Shown here piece after piece: positions 35,205-45,900 of a stretch of DNA of 64,000 nucleotides. Every line of letters starts with the position of its first letter. The first letter of the stretch is position 1. Location of the stretch: contig CM049308.1 in NCBI GenBank assembly GCA_026874595.1, positions 78,724,124-78,788,123 of the forward strand. The letters run 5' to 3'. The stretch is from Sipunculus nudus (lineage: Eukaryota; Annelida; Sipuncula; Golfingiida; Sipunculidae). The notes beneath the pieces are model-generated. The model was not told where the DNA came from, ran no database searches, and saw only the letters and a list, made by a program, of their open reading frames with translations. The translations under genes were made by a program, and so were the position numbers.

Positions 35205-35850
35205 ACACCTTAAAGGTGCTTATCCATAAGTGCGTAGTCCGTTTCCGTAGTCCGTATGGGTAGTCGGCATGCGTAGTCCGCAAAAATCGCTTAGTAGACT
35301 TTTTAACTGGGCCGTTTGCATTCATCCGCAAGCGTATGGTTAGTCCGTACCCGCACGCTGCTGGGTGCGATTTTTGCGCACTACGCATACAGGTCGATTC
35401 CAGATTTAGCATAGAATTTTCCCTATTCAGGCCGTGCTGTATGCACAGTCTATATTTTCAACTGGTATGAATGTCATTTCTAGCATCAGTTTTACAGAAA
35501 CCAAACATATTGGCACTTGGCTGAATTTTGTTTTCCTTTTTTTAATGTTTTTAGATGACTGAAGCGTAAACATCACTGTCGCGTATAAAATATTACTAAT
35601 TATTATCTTTTAAAAATTTTATTATTTTCGTTTTGTTTAATATTTTATGCTTATATATACAAATGTACAATAAATATATGGTGAAATGGCTTGCCAAAAA
35701 AGAGAAACTTCAGCTATCGAGCACTTATCAGTACGGAGTACGGACTACGCATATACGTACTTGTGGAAAACGAACTTTGCTGATACGGACTACACATACG
35801 GACTACGCATGCGGACTACGGATACGCACTAAGCACTTATGCAGAGATTT
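35205..35850. mobile_element. Inverted-repeat DNA element with repeated CGTAGTCCGTATG motifs
   Basis: Left arm (about 35205-35405) starts AAAGGTGCTTATCCATAAGT followed by GCGTAGTCCG. Right arm (about 35735-35850), inverted, starts CTCTGCATAAGTGCTTAGTG then CGTATCCGTAGTCCG. Each arm carries several copies of GTAGTCCGTATG or variants in the same relative direction, as in elements with subterminal transposase-binding repeats. The 330-bp centre is AT-rich and non-coding. It sits in the former intron of the methyltransferase pseudogene, between exon 1 and exon 3 remnants. Confidence 0.7.
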
Positions 35851-36479
35851 ATGTAATTTTATTATATGTAAGTAGATTTCACGTGAGACTATTGAATTCA
35901 ACAGCATACTTCTCCTTGAAGTGTCCAGCAGTCGCTATTTCTTCCACTGTGGCAGGGCCATCATATTAACGCAAGCACATACGATAGGCCTTTAAAAAAT
36001 AAATTGGGCCCAAAATGACAGAGAAGAAAATCTAAGGTTTTTTTTTGGTAGGCACACAAGGAGCATATGTTTATCTCATTCAGCAATGATCATTCAAAAC
36101 TAACTATATGGTACAAGTCTCAATGGCCGAAGTGCCGCAACAACCCATGCTGTGTGTCTGCCGAATTAATTACTTTGAAAACATTAATTATTTTTTACAG
36201 TTTTATTAAAAAGCCTTTGATGAAGCTTATAATTGTTTGTACAATTGTTTGACTGGAAACCTAAATGTATCTTTCGCAGCACCGTTTTTTTATTACATTA
36301 TATAAAAGAGAAGCATCCATGATTCGTCCAAAGATATCGTGTTTTGGGTTTTAAGTGTTTGCCAGAAAATGGACCACAATATTTGAAAATCTTTTCAATT
36401 AAAAAGGAAATGAGACGTTCTAATCTCATGTCAAATAAAAATATGAAACAGTTATAAGTGATGTTTAATGCTAAAACAT

Positions 36480-36600
36480 CCGATCGGGCATTTTCAACGT
36501 GCTGACCTCTTTTGGAATGAAATTCCTATAACGATGTCAAATGTAGAAGATTTTAAAAGATAATCGAAAGCGTATCTTTTTAAGTTAAGTTTTATTACAT
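36480..36600 (+). mobile_element. Remnant of a non-LTR retrotransposon C-terminus
   Basis: The plus strand reads FWNEIPITMSNVEDFKR, a stop, then SKAYLFKL. This is the pattern W-N-x-(I/L)-P...FK..LK.YLF that ends many LINE reverse-transcriptase proteins. Only about 120 bp are recognisable. Confidence 0.55.
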
Positions 36601-37779
36601 TTTAACTCTTGTTTCATAATATATTTATATATTTTTGTTAAGCGCCCAAAAATATGTATGTATTAAAGTATATTTAATGAATGAAGTTAACATTTTATAT
36701 TTTCACCCGTCCCTTTAGTTTGCTAGTAGAATTACGCTGTAAATATTTGTCTCATTGTGAAGGCTCTGTGTAAGTCTCTCTGGCCGTTGTTCTATGTAGA
36801 ATTATTGGTAATGTTTTATATATTAACTCGATTTTCCCAGCACAGTTTAGGAGGTTAAATTTTGTGGCCCCCCTGTCATATCATGGGATATATTTGTAAA
36901 GTGATTTTATCATATTGTTTTAGCTGGCGAAGGGATTTGTTAATATTTCTCACGAGTCACGTCTTCGCCTATACCTGTTATTCGATAGGAAACAGTCTGG
37001 GGCGTCTTCGATCTAAGAGCGTGGTCGGGGATTTTTTTCTATTTCCAGTGGATGATATCATCGACACAGTGGTGGTACTTGTGTATGTTGTCCAGCATGA
37101 GAAGAATATTGAGGTAACTGAAGAAAAGGGCCAGGGTTCATATCATTACAGGCACTTTTCATTAACCAAGGAGTATGGTTAAGCACTGAACTTCAAGTGC
37201 CAATATTTTGTTCTCGATTTTAGGATTATTTTTTTTTACCTGGACACTTTGGCGGTATATTTTAATTTCGGATTACTTCATTGGTCATGATTAAAATTTG
37301 GATGACGGTAGCTAAACAGGACTCAAGGTACCTGGTCAGTTCATATCTATTCTCATGTTTGATGGAGTTTAAAATCGCACTTATAATTATTTATTATAAT
37401 ATTTTTTTATTGGTTTTTCTGTGATTGCGCTTAATGTACGTTGGTGCTCAGGCGGATAATACCAGAGAAATAGTCCGTCTCTAAACATTTTATGAATTCA
37501 GGTCGGTCATAGACTGGGGTTACGACAGTTTCTACTGGACTTTGCGGAGGATATTGACATGGCCCAGTGAATATTTTGGTGAAGATCTAGATATTTTTTT
37601 CCTTGGCGGAAGGGTGTGCTCCACTGAGTATCAATCTAATTTTCCATTGGTCCAAGTTTTTCACCTTGCCCTTTTCTCTGATAAAAAATTTATTTTAATA
37701 TTTTTGGTGGAGGAAAACGCCTGTATTTTTTAATGCTAACTTATCTACATATATGTACATCAGCAGAATTCCATTCCGG
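36601..37779. other. Unassigned sequence
   Basis: A plus-strand frame at 36862-37182 (106 codons) contains hydrophobic stretches and CACAGTGGTGGTA, a phrase also seen in the solo LTR at 32.9 kb. It may be a diverged LTR or leader of a retroelement. No function can be assigned. Confidence 0.3.
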
Positions 37780-38097
37780 TTTCGGACTACGTGACAGGCA
37801 CTATCACAGGCATCCTCTCATCTTATATCCTGGCGTTAACCAGGCCCGGTGACTACTGCACCTGCGGGTGCGTAATCGTCCCCATTGCTGGGTCATACCA
37901 CCGAGGAACCCCCGAAAGGCGCACTCGTTTGTGAGTGAAACACGGCCATGGGACACGACATTCCCATTAAGCCTACAGAACATTCACCCTGGTAGGGGCC
38001 GACCGTGAAAATTTCTCATCGCCTGTGCTGGATTCGAACTCACGATTTGGTCTTTGGGCCCTGTGCTCTACTACTGAGCCACAGAAGCCGGTTCTAA
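37780..38097 (-). mobile_element. tRNA-derived SINE
   Basis: On the minus strand, from about 38096, a tRNA-like head reads GGCTTCTGTGGCTCAGTAGT (A box TGGCTCAGTAG) and ends with GAGTTCGAATCCAGC (B box). It is followed by a 240-bp body (GGTCGGCCCCTACCAGGGTG ... GCGCCTTTCGGGGGTTCC ... CACCCGCAGGTGCAGTAGTC). The acceptor stem does not pair as in a real tRNA and the body runs on, so this is a Pol III-type SINE. Molluscs are known to carry SINEs of several superfamilies; I do not assign one. Confidence 0.7.
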
Positions 38098-38518
38098 AAA
38101 AAAAATTGGGTTAAGTACATCAGCCAAGGTCGATAACAACGTACAAGATCGTACATGTACGCCGCCTTCACTTCCATGCAGCGTGTATAAAATAAAACAC
38201 GGAGCATATTCTGTTTCCTAAATCAAACAAACCATGTACATTTATTATGGTGCTGGCTGCATTGTTTGACACAGGGACCAATCTCGACGTTTTGACATGT
38301 TACAAGTCCCTTACGGTAGTGTTTACTAGAGTGAACCAATCAAGAGGTCGGCTGTAATCTAGAGTGCAGAGAAAAGTAAACAAGTTTGACTTGGCTGGTA
38401 TTACAGCCGTAAATTATGAATACTGTGTCATATAAAGAAATTAGTGAGCAGCAATAATGTCATTTGTCATCTGAGTTTTTCACCGCAATAGGTTACAAAT
38501 TCCTAATTGTCCATATAT

Positions 38519-38674
38519 TGTTACGGGGTGACATAAAAGCGGACCGAACTGTCTCGCTAGTGAAGCATGCTTTTCAAGCGAAGCGGTTGGTACGCCGGAC
38601 TTGTTCGCCAACAACATGGGTTCGAATCCCGGATCGGCCCAATGTTTTCCCCTGAGCAATTTGCATTCGCAACA
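38519..38674 (+). repeat. TRIM 5' LTR
   Basis: Within it, AGCGAAGCGGTTGGTACGCC resembles a tRNA D-arm with Pol III A box, and GGGTTCGAATCCCGGATCGG a T-arm with B box, about 40 bp apart as in tRNA genes. The short frame at 38464-38655 across it is not a gene. Confidence 0.82.
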
Positions 38675-38676
38675 AA

Positions 38677-38689
38677 TGGGGGCTCGTCC
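38677..38689 (+). promoter_or_regulatory. tRNA-Pro primer-binding site
   Basis: TGGGGGCTCGTCC, two bases inside the 5' LTR boundary. This is the same wording as the tRNA-Pro primer-binding sites of known retroelements, for 13 bases. Confidence 0.8.
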
Positions 38690-38792
38690 AACGTGACGGT
38701 AAACTTTGTGGCCCAGGGAATAAGCTCACCAAAGTGTGACTCCTGGGATAATTAGTCCTGTTCAGATAGCAGAACGCTCTAAAGAGGGTGTG

Positions 38793-38948
38793 TGTTACGG
38801 GGTGACATAAAAGCGGACCGCACTGTCTCGCTAGTGAAGTTTGCTTTTCTAGCCAAGCGGTTGGTACGCCGGACTTGTTCGCCACCAACATGGGTTCGAA
38901 TCCCGGATCGGCCCAATGTTTTCCCCTGAGCAATTTGCATTCGTAACA
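38793..38948 (+). repeat. TRIM 3' LTR
   Basis: Same length as the 5' copy. Its tRNA-like part is slightly closer to a tRNA consensus (CTAGCCAAGCGGTTGGTACG ... GGGTTCGAATCC). Confidence 0.82.
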
Positions 38949-39179
38949 ATATAAAATATTTATCCTGTCATTATATTCGACCCTGGTGAAGGTCGCACTG
39001 CAGATAAATTGCCTTATGTAGCGCCCATGACTAAGACGGCGAAGGCATGATACAGGACACCACAGAGGCGCGCCTTTCGGACCAGCGGGAACCATATGTT
39101 TATCTGATTAGCCCGCTGATCCTAGCTGTAAAAAAACCTATGGAAATCCAATAATAGCTACTAGATGTTATAAAAAAGC

Positions 39180-39377
39180 AGATACGGGAGGGGAGGGGGG
39201 TCCAGGGAGTCCGGACCCCTCCCTTTTTTTCAGCCCACGCAACCTTTTCTCAAGGGTTTCAGACCAATTTTTGCGGCCTGGACCACAACATTTCCGCATT
39301 TGTGGACTTTATTTTAGTTTGTCATTAGACCTCCTGGGTTGGACCCCTCTTTTTCCTATATCCTGGATCCGCCCCTG
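39180..39377. mobile_element. DNA-transposon end related to the CAGGGGCG family
   Basis: Right end reads TCCTGGATCCGCCCCTG, the inverted form of CAGGGGCGGATCCAGGA, closely similar to the ends of the element at 25404-26542. On the left, GGAGGGGGGTCCAGGGAGTC and GGACCCCTCCC match the subterminal style, but the extreme left terminus is missing. Short, non-coding, truncated. Confidence 0.55.
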
Positions 39378-41567
39378 AGCTTGGATAACTTGCATGGGAG
39401 TGATTAGTATTTGGGCACTGGAGTAATCCACTCTAGCCGGTTATCAACAAGTCATCGTTTTTGTAGTTAAGATCAAATTTCGACCAAAGCTGATATGACG
39501 TCAAATCACATGATTCGTAAGGGTTAAGTTAATATTGGTTTTACAGAGGACCATTGATGATATAAAAGACCTGATCCTTGACAATGAACATGTTCATTTT
39601 AGTAACGGTTGAGCCACTTGCGCATCCCTACAGATCAAGTACAAAGCGTTTAAATTTGCTAGCTAGTTTCTAAAATGGATATTTTATTATCAAAGTTGCA
39701 CCGACGTTTGTTGGTCAATGGAGTAAATTAAACCGGTTAAGACCGCAATAGGTGACACCTTTGTGGAAATGATATACATGATCATAAAAAGGAAGAGGTC
39801 AATTAATTCTCGTTGTCCCTGGTATACTTGGTACTTGCTGATAACAATCCTAAATTTTGCGCTCAGCAGATCTTCCTTTTAAAAATAATTAAAGTTGTAT
39901 CTTATGAATCAGATTAAATATTGTTTGTGGTGTTTGTCTGAACATTTGGTGACTATGAGTGTAATAATACAAGAAATAAAGGCTCACATTAGCTTATGAT
40001 AAACATTTAAACTAAAAGTAAAAAAATACATTATTATTCACAAATATTTTCAGTATTTGTAGAAACTACTCCGCTTCAACTAAAGCTGGCCTATTTTATG
40101 TGAACGGCTTGAACCTACTCTCGTTTGTTTGAATTAGTAAAACCATACACGTACAGTAACAAACAATAATGAACGCCTCGGGATAATTGATTTGTAATTT
40201 AAATACCAACACCAGGCTTGGTTTCAACTGCAGATGCATTTGCATTTGAAAATGTAGCACTTGCCTTTGCATTTAAATACAAGTTCGTGTTTGCATTTAA
40301 TGTAGAGCTGAAAAAAATGAACTATCAAATGCGAAGCAGTGCTACGAACGAAGATTAATCACAGAAGCAAACATAAAACAACATGAACTAATATTCTTTT
40401 GAACTAATTTTAATAATGTATTGCACCCATGCATGGTCACAGCAGTGCCATATTACAGTATACAAACATATCTTGAAAACAGATGGCTAAATACATTTCA
40501 AGTGTAGATGCGTTTATATGTGCATTTGTATTTACATTAGAGAATCTAAAATCAAATTAGTATTTGCAATTGCTTTACTAAAACATATTTATTTGCATTT
40601 TCGCACTGTGTCGCATTTGAAGCCAACCCTTACCAATACCTTTTGCATATTTATTTTACATACAAGGGTATTTAGAATGTCGATAGCATATATGGTAATA
40701 AGTTCGTCAACAAAAGCTCAGTTAAAATAACACTCAATAGCAGAAACGAGGTTGAATTACTAAAGGGAAGAAGAATATCTTTTAGTAAACAATCAAAAAC
40801 TGACCTGTCCCAAAGTTTTGTTTTCTGTACACTTAAAGGAACGGGTATTTTACATAAAAGACATCTGGTTTATAAATGTTTCTTAAAAAAAAGTAATGCT
40901 CCAAACATGTACACACATAAAACCAATATAGGGGCTCGTCCGTTTTCATACTTTGAATACTTTTTGTACCAGTTGACACCAATGTTTTTTTCTTATAGTC
41001 CGTTTAAGTTTAGTTAAGCTTACTTTAAGCTGAGGCTACTCAAACAACATTTGTAATCCCGGCTAATTGTAACAACTGTTTCAATGTCTGTGAAGTCTCT
41101 CAGTAGTAACAAAGTTGGCATTTCAGCACATTACAGCAGTGAATGAATACATTTTATTGGTCAACACATTTTTACATATACTCTTTCAAAATACCCAGTG
41201 TGCCGCTTATACTCAACGCGCGGGAGACAAGCTCTGTGACTGGTTGGGCCGACCAGCAGACAGTAGTGGATATGGCTGGGGTACAGTGGAAAATTAAGTG
41301 TTACTTAAGCATCAGCGTTTTTGCCATTCAAAGTTGGCTAATAAAGAATGACTGCTTTCTATGTGTATCCGAGGGAGGCGTTATATACCATTATGTTTTA
41401 AGAAAATAGATTCTAAGTAACGGGTTATTTCCATTCATGCCTGATGATACGTCAGAATAATCGTTCCTTCAAGTGGCGTCAATCTATCGTTAAGGGGGGG
41501 GGGATGACTCGCAGGCATTGGAGGCTAATAAAATGTAGGAATAAACGTATATATATATATATTTGTA

Positions 41568-41620
<53 letters not shown>

Positions 41621-42390
41621 TATCTTTGTGACACATTTCAAATATTTTAAAGGTTTTAAAAATAAGGTTTTATGTTTCCAGTATATGTTCATTCTAAACC
41701 AGGTTTAGATGTAAAATATTTCATAGTAATATTAGTAAACTCAGAAAAGGAACTACAATCTAATTATAGTTATTGATATATTTCTTTTTAAATATATAAA
41801 TATTATTCACTCCGCTCTCAATGTCTCACCTTAATGTCTTTCTCCTGGCCTACTTTCTATCTTAAAGTTGTACTTACTATCTGACCGAATATCTGTCCGT
41901 TTTCGGCCTTCATATACATACACAGATAAAGGAATAGTTACCGAAGGATACACATTAAACTAATAACCACTTAGCAACGGACCATTGCAGCAGAGCAGGA
42001 TTCAACAAGAAGTGCATGATCTAATAACTCTGCTTTATTAGTAACAAGGAGACCAGTGAGTTGAATAACATAAATTGATTAAACATACGACAATATTTGG
42101 TGGCAGTTTTATGAACAAATGACTGGAACTTGAATACGTTCACTCAACGCAAGCATCATCAGTACCTTCACCATATGTTAACACATTGCGGTAATGAAAT
42201 TAATATTTGATGATATATTTACACATGTATTTTACAACTATACTCATTTTTCTCTGACAGGAGAACGCTTTTGGTCAGAGAAGCACGTAATGCTTGAAGA
42301 GTATCATGAAAAGCCTATAGGTGTTCGAAAAAAAAAATGAATTATTACTTTTCATAATAATTATTGTATCTGTTGCAAAGAATGGAGTGG
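39378..42390. other. AT-rich non-coding sequence
   Basis: Intergenic, downstream of the methyltransferase gene. Contains a (TA)n run at 41547-41616 and a G-run near 41493-41502. No exon or element recognised. Confidence 0.5.
41547..41616. repeat. (TA)n microsatellite
   Basis: About 70 bases of TA dinucleotide interrupted by TTTG and TTTA. Confidence 0.93.
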
Positions 42391-42959
42391 TCATGGCTTC
42401 TTAGCGGGCTTGGAAATAACCAGCCTCTCTAATGGTGAAATATCGTTTTCAAAGGTGACTTCAAAGCCTGCCTTCTGTAAATCTAATTTCATCTGTTCCT
42501 GTCCCCATGTCATCCCACGACCGTCCCCGTTCTCAAAATAGAGGGATCTAGGTACACAGTGCAGTAAGCTTGAAGCCTGCAGAGACATAATTGTAGGGCC
42601 GTCAATATTGCCAGCGATATATGTGGATCCTGAAGGTTCCAGCAGCAGGAAGCGACCGCCAGGTGACAGCACACGAAGCACTTCCTTCAGACCCTTTTGG
42701 ACATACGGCAAGTCGTGAATAGTAAACTTGCTCATCACCAGATCAAAGGTTCCTGTCCAATCTGCAGGCATCTTGTATATATCCATGGCAACGAAATCCA
42801 CGTGACTAAGTACTTCGGCTTTCGCTTTTTCTGTGGCTATCCGAATGTTATCACTGTGTAGGTCCAGTCCAACGAATTTACTTTGGGGGAACCTCTTGGA
42901 TAGTGTCATTATTATTTCACCGTGGGCACACCCGATGTCCAGCACACATATTCCCTCAT
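42391..42959 (-). CDS. Methyltransferase exon 4 (catalytic domain)
   Basis: Acceptor CTCACTTACTAG. Encodes residues 176-364 with SAM-binding motif I and the rest of the Rossmann fold to the TGA at 42391-42393. Confidence 0.92.
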
Positions 42960-45900
42960 CTAGTAAGTGAGAAAACAAACATAGCAATAAGCTATGATTT
43001 ATAATGAAGGGCTTCTGAATGACGGCCTATGACTAAGACAGGTCTCCAGTTCATAATCCAATTATACATAAACCATTATTGTTTATTTAATCCCGGGCTG
43101 TATATGAAAAATGCTTTATTGTGTTCATTTATTAAAAGATTAATTGCTGGCATGTGTGTCTGGGAGCAGAAATTCACTACATGGATGTTCTGCAATTTTA
43201 TTATTTTTACATTACAGATGTTTCAAGATATATTATCAAACTTGTGCATAATTAAGGGATATAAAAATCTTGGAACCTGTCGCATGTATATAATTAGGTT
43301 CTCTGTGATCAAAAATCCATCCACCCATAACTAAGAATTCTACCAAACCGTTTGTGTTGATAATGAGTATCTCATTTGCCATAATATGGTCCAGAAACAT
43401 TTGTCTGATTGTACCATATTATATTAGCTTCGATGTCTAGGGTTAAATACACGATTCAGTAGATAATTATTATTAAATGACCATTAAATATGCATCAGTT
43501 TCCTGCAACTTATAGAGAAAATTAAAGTATTGATTTTGGATTGTATTTTGAATTATTATTAACTCAAAACTTGCAGTTAACTTACACGAATGGTTAAAAT
43601 ATTTATGGAGAACTAGTTTAGCCGATATCCTTTAAACTTTGCAAACTGAGAGAACCGTATTTATTGCTGAAGCACATTATTTAGGTATTATGGACCTGTA
43701 CAAAATTATATGATAGCTGAACTCATACTGTTCATTTTTATGAATAACAAGAAAACAACTTTGATTAAAAAGAAATGTGCAGCAAATAATGTTTTGCAAA
43801 GATGAAGGATTTTTGTATTGATAAGAGATCTTGGTCAGATATTGTGTGATTTTTTAATTGGAGGGACCGATTTCCAACTCTTTAATGTTGAAAACTAACC
43901 CCCCCCCCCATATATATATATATATATATATAAGATATAATACTGCCTTTAAGGGGCCTATATTCCAATATCTGAGGGCAATTAATGTAAGATATTCCCT
44001 TGAACCTTTCATAAAAATAGAGCAGAAGATGCCCATTTCACCAAGCACAGGCTGGTCATTTTGTTTATATCCATGTGTTGTTCTTGTTTCGATTTCGTTT
44101 GCGAAAGAATATCACCGATTGTGCTCTGGTGGCCATATTGGAATACCGACAGGTTTGTTATTCAAAAGGGATGGAGTCCTCATAGGTACCAATCATTACT
44201 GTGAATATGATAAAGATCAAGCATGTTCTTGTTGAGATTTCGCTACACTACATTAGAATATGCATACGATATGCATACAAGTCTTTACGACGTGCCCCCC
44301 TTGGAGACTCGGATCACAACAAGGTCCACCCGTTGCCTAGGTATCGATAATTATTGAAGGGTATCAAGCATGTTGTAAAAACAGTGGATCGAAACCATTG
44401 TTCACTCGCTACAAGGCTGTTACACGTGTACAGACTGGTCTGTATTTTTTAGTGATAACCATACAAAAGTATTGAGGTTGTTGTGGATTACATTGGATTT
44501 TGCCAGATTTCTTTTTCATACAGAGTAAAGACTCCAGTAATAGTACACCATGGTTTGATCATTCAATAAGTTCAAAACTGATTGACGGGGATATAATTAT
44601 CCGATTGGAGGCAGGGACAAGATTGAAATTATCAGATTATGAGGAGTTTCGTTCAAACGTTAGAATCTGACTTACAAGCCACGAATAACGCTCCACACGC
44701 AGCGGTAATACATTGCAATCGTCCGAGATCTCTGTCGTTGCAACGCTGCTTTGTATTTCAAGATTTTCTGTGTCCCGACGACAGGGGTGTGAAAGAGCAA
44801 AGAATGTAATCAGATCAATGAGAGCCTTCTGTTTCAATCAATGAAAGTTTGTAGTTTTTGCTGGTCGTTTGTAAGTTATTCAAAAAGAACTTTTACCAGT
44901 TCCTGTGAATAAGCCATCCGAGAACTAAACCGATCCTTGCGATCCCTTTTAATCAGCGTATTCCTTTACAACAAGCAGGTCAAGAATTAAAATAATGTTT
45001 CTGTTACGTATATAGAGCAATAAACTAACTGATCTGATCTTAACGTCGTCTTTAAACCATAACTCGCACAAAAACTGGCCATGATATCACGATTTATAGT
45101 TTTGATATAGATCTTACTAGGACCTGTAAAGATGTCTAGTAGAAAGGGTACGTGTTTTTGTGGATTCAATGCATTGCCAGGCGGTCCACGGATATAGGTC
45201 ATCGCTATGGGTCAAATGGTTTTCAGTTACCTATATTGTCGAATGTATCTTGATAATCTGATATTTACCTAGTTTGTGAAGAAGGCCTGGTTCCTTCGAC
45301 AGAATCCTGCTCTCCAAAAAGTCCAAGGTAAACACGAATTTGTTGTATCTCTCCATCAGCTCATATATCACTGGATCGTCGTTAACATAACCTGTAACAA
45401 AATATATAGACACAACAATCATCATCAGCTTTTCCATCATGACCACATTCACTAATGTGTCCCAGATATTTCTTAAGAAATGGCAGACTTTGGCAGAGAA
45501 ATAAGTTTACATCATTAAATTTTCTTTTGCTCCGGTGATGGTATATAAGATGCTTCAAAGATTTGTACACACTTTCTGGACTGTTTTTTTCTCAGTCCTG
45601 AAAACGTACACGGACCATAATAAAATAGTATAAATTCAGATGGCGCTGCAAAAATGACAAGTGACCAGAAATCTATATATGTGTGCAACATTTTGCAAAA
45701 TCGTAGCTAAAGCTTGTAACTAATGTCAGCTTAATATAAAGAAAAGCCTTGCCAATAAAATAGGTCTCCGATTATTTGTGCTAATAAAAAGTATATTCAC
45801 TTCTTCACATATTCTTGTTTATACTGAAAATACACATAATAATAACTACTGAGAGCAAACTTTAAAGGTCACCGGGGTCCCTTCAACACTACATGCATCA

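Larger units (their letters stand above)
33366..35965 (-). pseudogene. Decayed tandem duplicate of the methyltransferase gene
   Basis: Three pieces match the intact gene at 42391-52083 in order and orientation. An exon-1 end (35910-35965) reads DGPATVEEIATAGHFKEK and keeps the donor. Exon 3 (about 34554-34664) starts GYVNDDPVIYEYM, then has an internal deletion and shift and has lost its GT donor. Exon 4 (33366-33958) keeps long stretches such as KSKFVGIDLDGNNLRIA and FDIVFSKTAFHDLPHV. In exon 4 the SAM-binding motif (VLDIGCAHG in the intact gene) has become LAVCCTRG and is followed by a frameshift. A GA microsatellite (33510-33546) replaces codons near the end, and two in-frame stops follow. 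No exon 2 is visible. The frame at 33464-33958 is therefore a pseudogene fragment, not a working gene. A 5'-truncated exon 1 suggests a partial segmental duplication, not retrotransposition, since introns remain. Confidence 0.88.
38519..38948 (+). mobile_element. Terminal-repeat retrotransposon in miniature (TRIM) with tRNA-like LTRs
   Basis: Two direct repeats of exactly 156 bp (38519-38674, 38793-38948) start TGTTACGGGGTGACATAAAA and end CATTCGCAACA or CATTCGTAACA. They flank a 118-bp interior. ATAT is duplicated immediately outside (38515-38518, 38949-38952). Two bases after the first repeat lies TGGGGGCTCGTCC, the exact complement of the conserved 3' end of tRNA-Pro (GGACGAGCCC plus CCA), so it serves as a primer-binding site. 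A purine stretch AAAGAGGGTG precedes the second repeat. The two repeats differ at fewer than ten positions. No gag or pol is present, so mobilisation would depend on other elements. Each repeat contains a tRNA-like stretch with A and B boxes. Whole structure well supported; behaviour is inference. Confidence 0.85.

Noticed and set aside
36862..37182. 106-codon hydrophobic frame as a gene
   Set aside because: No splice or family support; it shares a phrase with the solo LTR, so a retroelement remnant is more likely.
38004..38096. A functional tRNA gene
   Set aside because: A and B boxes are present, but the acceptor and anticodon arms do not pair and a SINE body follows.
38560..38640. A functional tRNA gene in each 156-bp repeat
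   Set aside because: The 3' half looks like a tRNA (GGTTCGAATCC...GGCCC) but the 5' end lacks a complementary acceptor strand; the setting is an LTR.
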